From positions 1 through 39,633 of the forward strand of contig NZ_BPQM01000152.1 in NCBI RefSeq assembly GCF_022179245.1: a DNA stretch of 39,633 nt. The letters run 5' to 3'. The translations under genes and the position numbers were made by a program. This document shows, piece by piece, positions 39,620-39,633 of the stretch (within the stretch, counting starts at the first letter, position 1; each line of letters begins with the position of its first letter). The DNA comes from Methylobacterium gregans (GTDB lineage: Bacteria > Pseudomonadota > Alphaproteobacteria > Rhizobiales > Beijerinckiaceae). The notes under the pieces were generated by a model. That model saw only the letters and a program-made list of their open reading frames with translations, was not told the DNA's origin and did no database searches.

Positions 39620-39633
39620 GAGCCTCTAACAAA

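Noticed and set aside
1..39633. CRISPR array, tRNA or rRNA genes
   Set aside because: No regularly spaced repeats of CRISPR type beyond the three 15-mers at 6039-6133 (too short and irregular), and no tRNA or rRNA signatures were noticed on reading; no scan could be run.

Overview
The window is GC-rich accessory DNA of an alphaproteobacterium. Methylobacterium or a relative is my best guess, from the HWE-type bacteriophytochrome, the IS families, the gene style and the very high third-position GC; this is inference, not proof. It opens with 17 C residues, which suggests a contig end. No rRNA, tRNA or CRISPR array was seen. The sequence is a mosaic of mobilisation genes, candidate anti-phage genes, transposable elements, broken genes and an exported-enzyme cluster.

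Region 1 (1-2660) is clearly more AT-rich than the rest. It holds a frameshifted helical gene and a membrane-anchored HExxH zincin. Region 2 (3000-10800) is a plasmid or integrative-element mobilisation block: mobC, a relaxase with a primase-like C-terminal part, and a divergent accessory gene. Beside them is a minus-strand set of three genes that resembles exonuclease VII: an XseB-like small subunit, an XseA-like large subunit and a second XseA-like protein that has lost the catalytic motifs. Three iteron-like repeats lie between the two minus-strand operons. Region 3 (11021-13047) is a decayed trpS copy split by an IS481-family element inserted at CTAG.

Region 4 (13287-24526) looks like a defence island. 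It has a large helical-repeat protein with a Cys cluster, overlapping a PD-(D/E)XK nuclease-like gene; a 1260-residue STAND NTPase with an N-terminal nuclease domain; and a tyrosine recombinase. Region 5 (24600-30400) contains two oppositely oriented IS3-family copies (one full length with a frameshift, one internally deleted) flanking a bacteriophytochrome hybrid histidine kinase, plus IS630 and outer-membrane-protein remnants. Three copies of a 192-194 bp MITE-like element (17395, 24622, 30169) link regions 4 and 5.

Region 6 (30575-39633) holds a GAF-GGDEF diguanylate cyclase, an exported DUF1254/DUF1214 protein, an outer-membrane channel-like protein, and a formylglycine-generating enzyme overlapping an exported sulfatase by 4 bp. 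A truncated exported HAD phosphatase and a probable integrase scrap end the window. The FGE supplies the active-site formylglycine of the sulfatase, and the neighbouring exported proteins plausibly serve the same envelope process. The most novel-looking items are the exonuclease VII-like trio beside the relaxase, the helical-repeat/nuclease pair, and the STAND protein.
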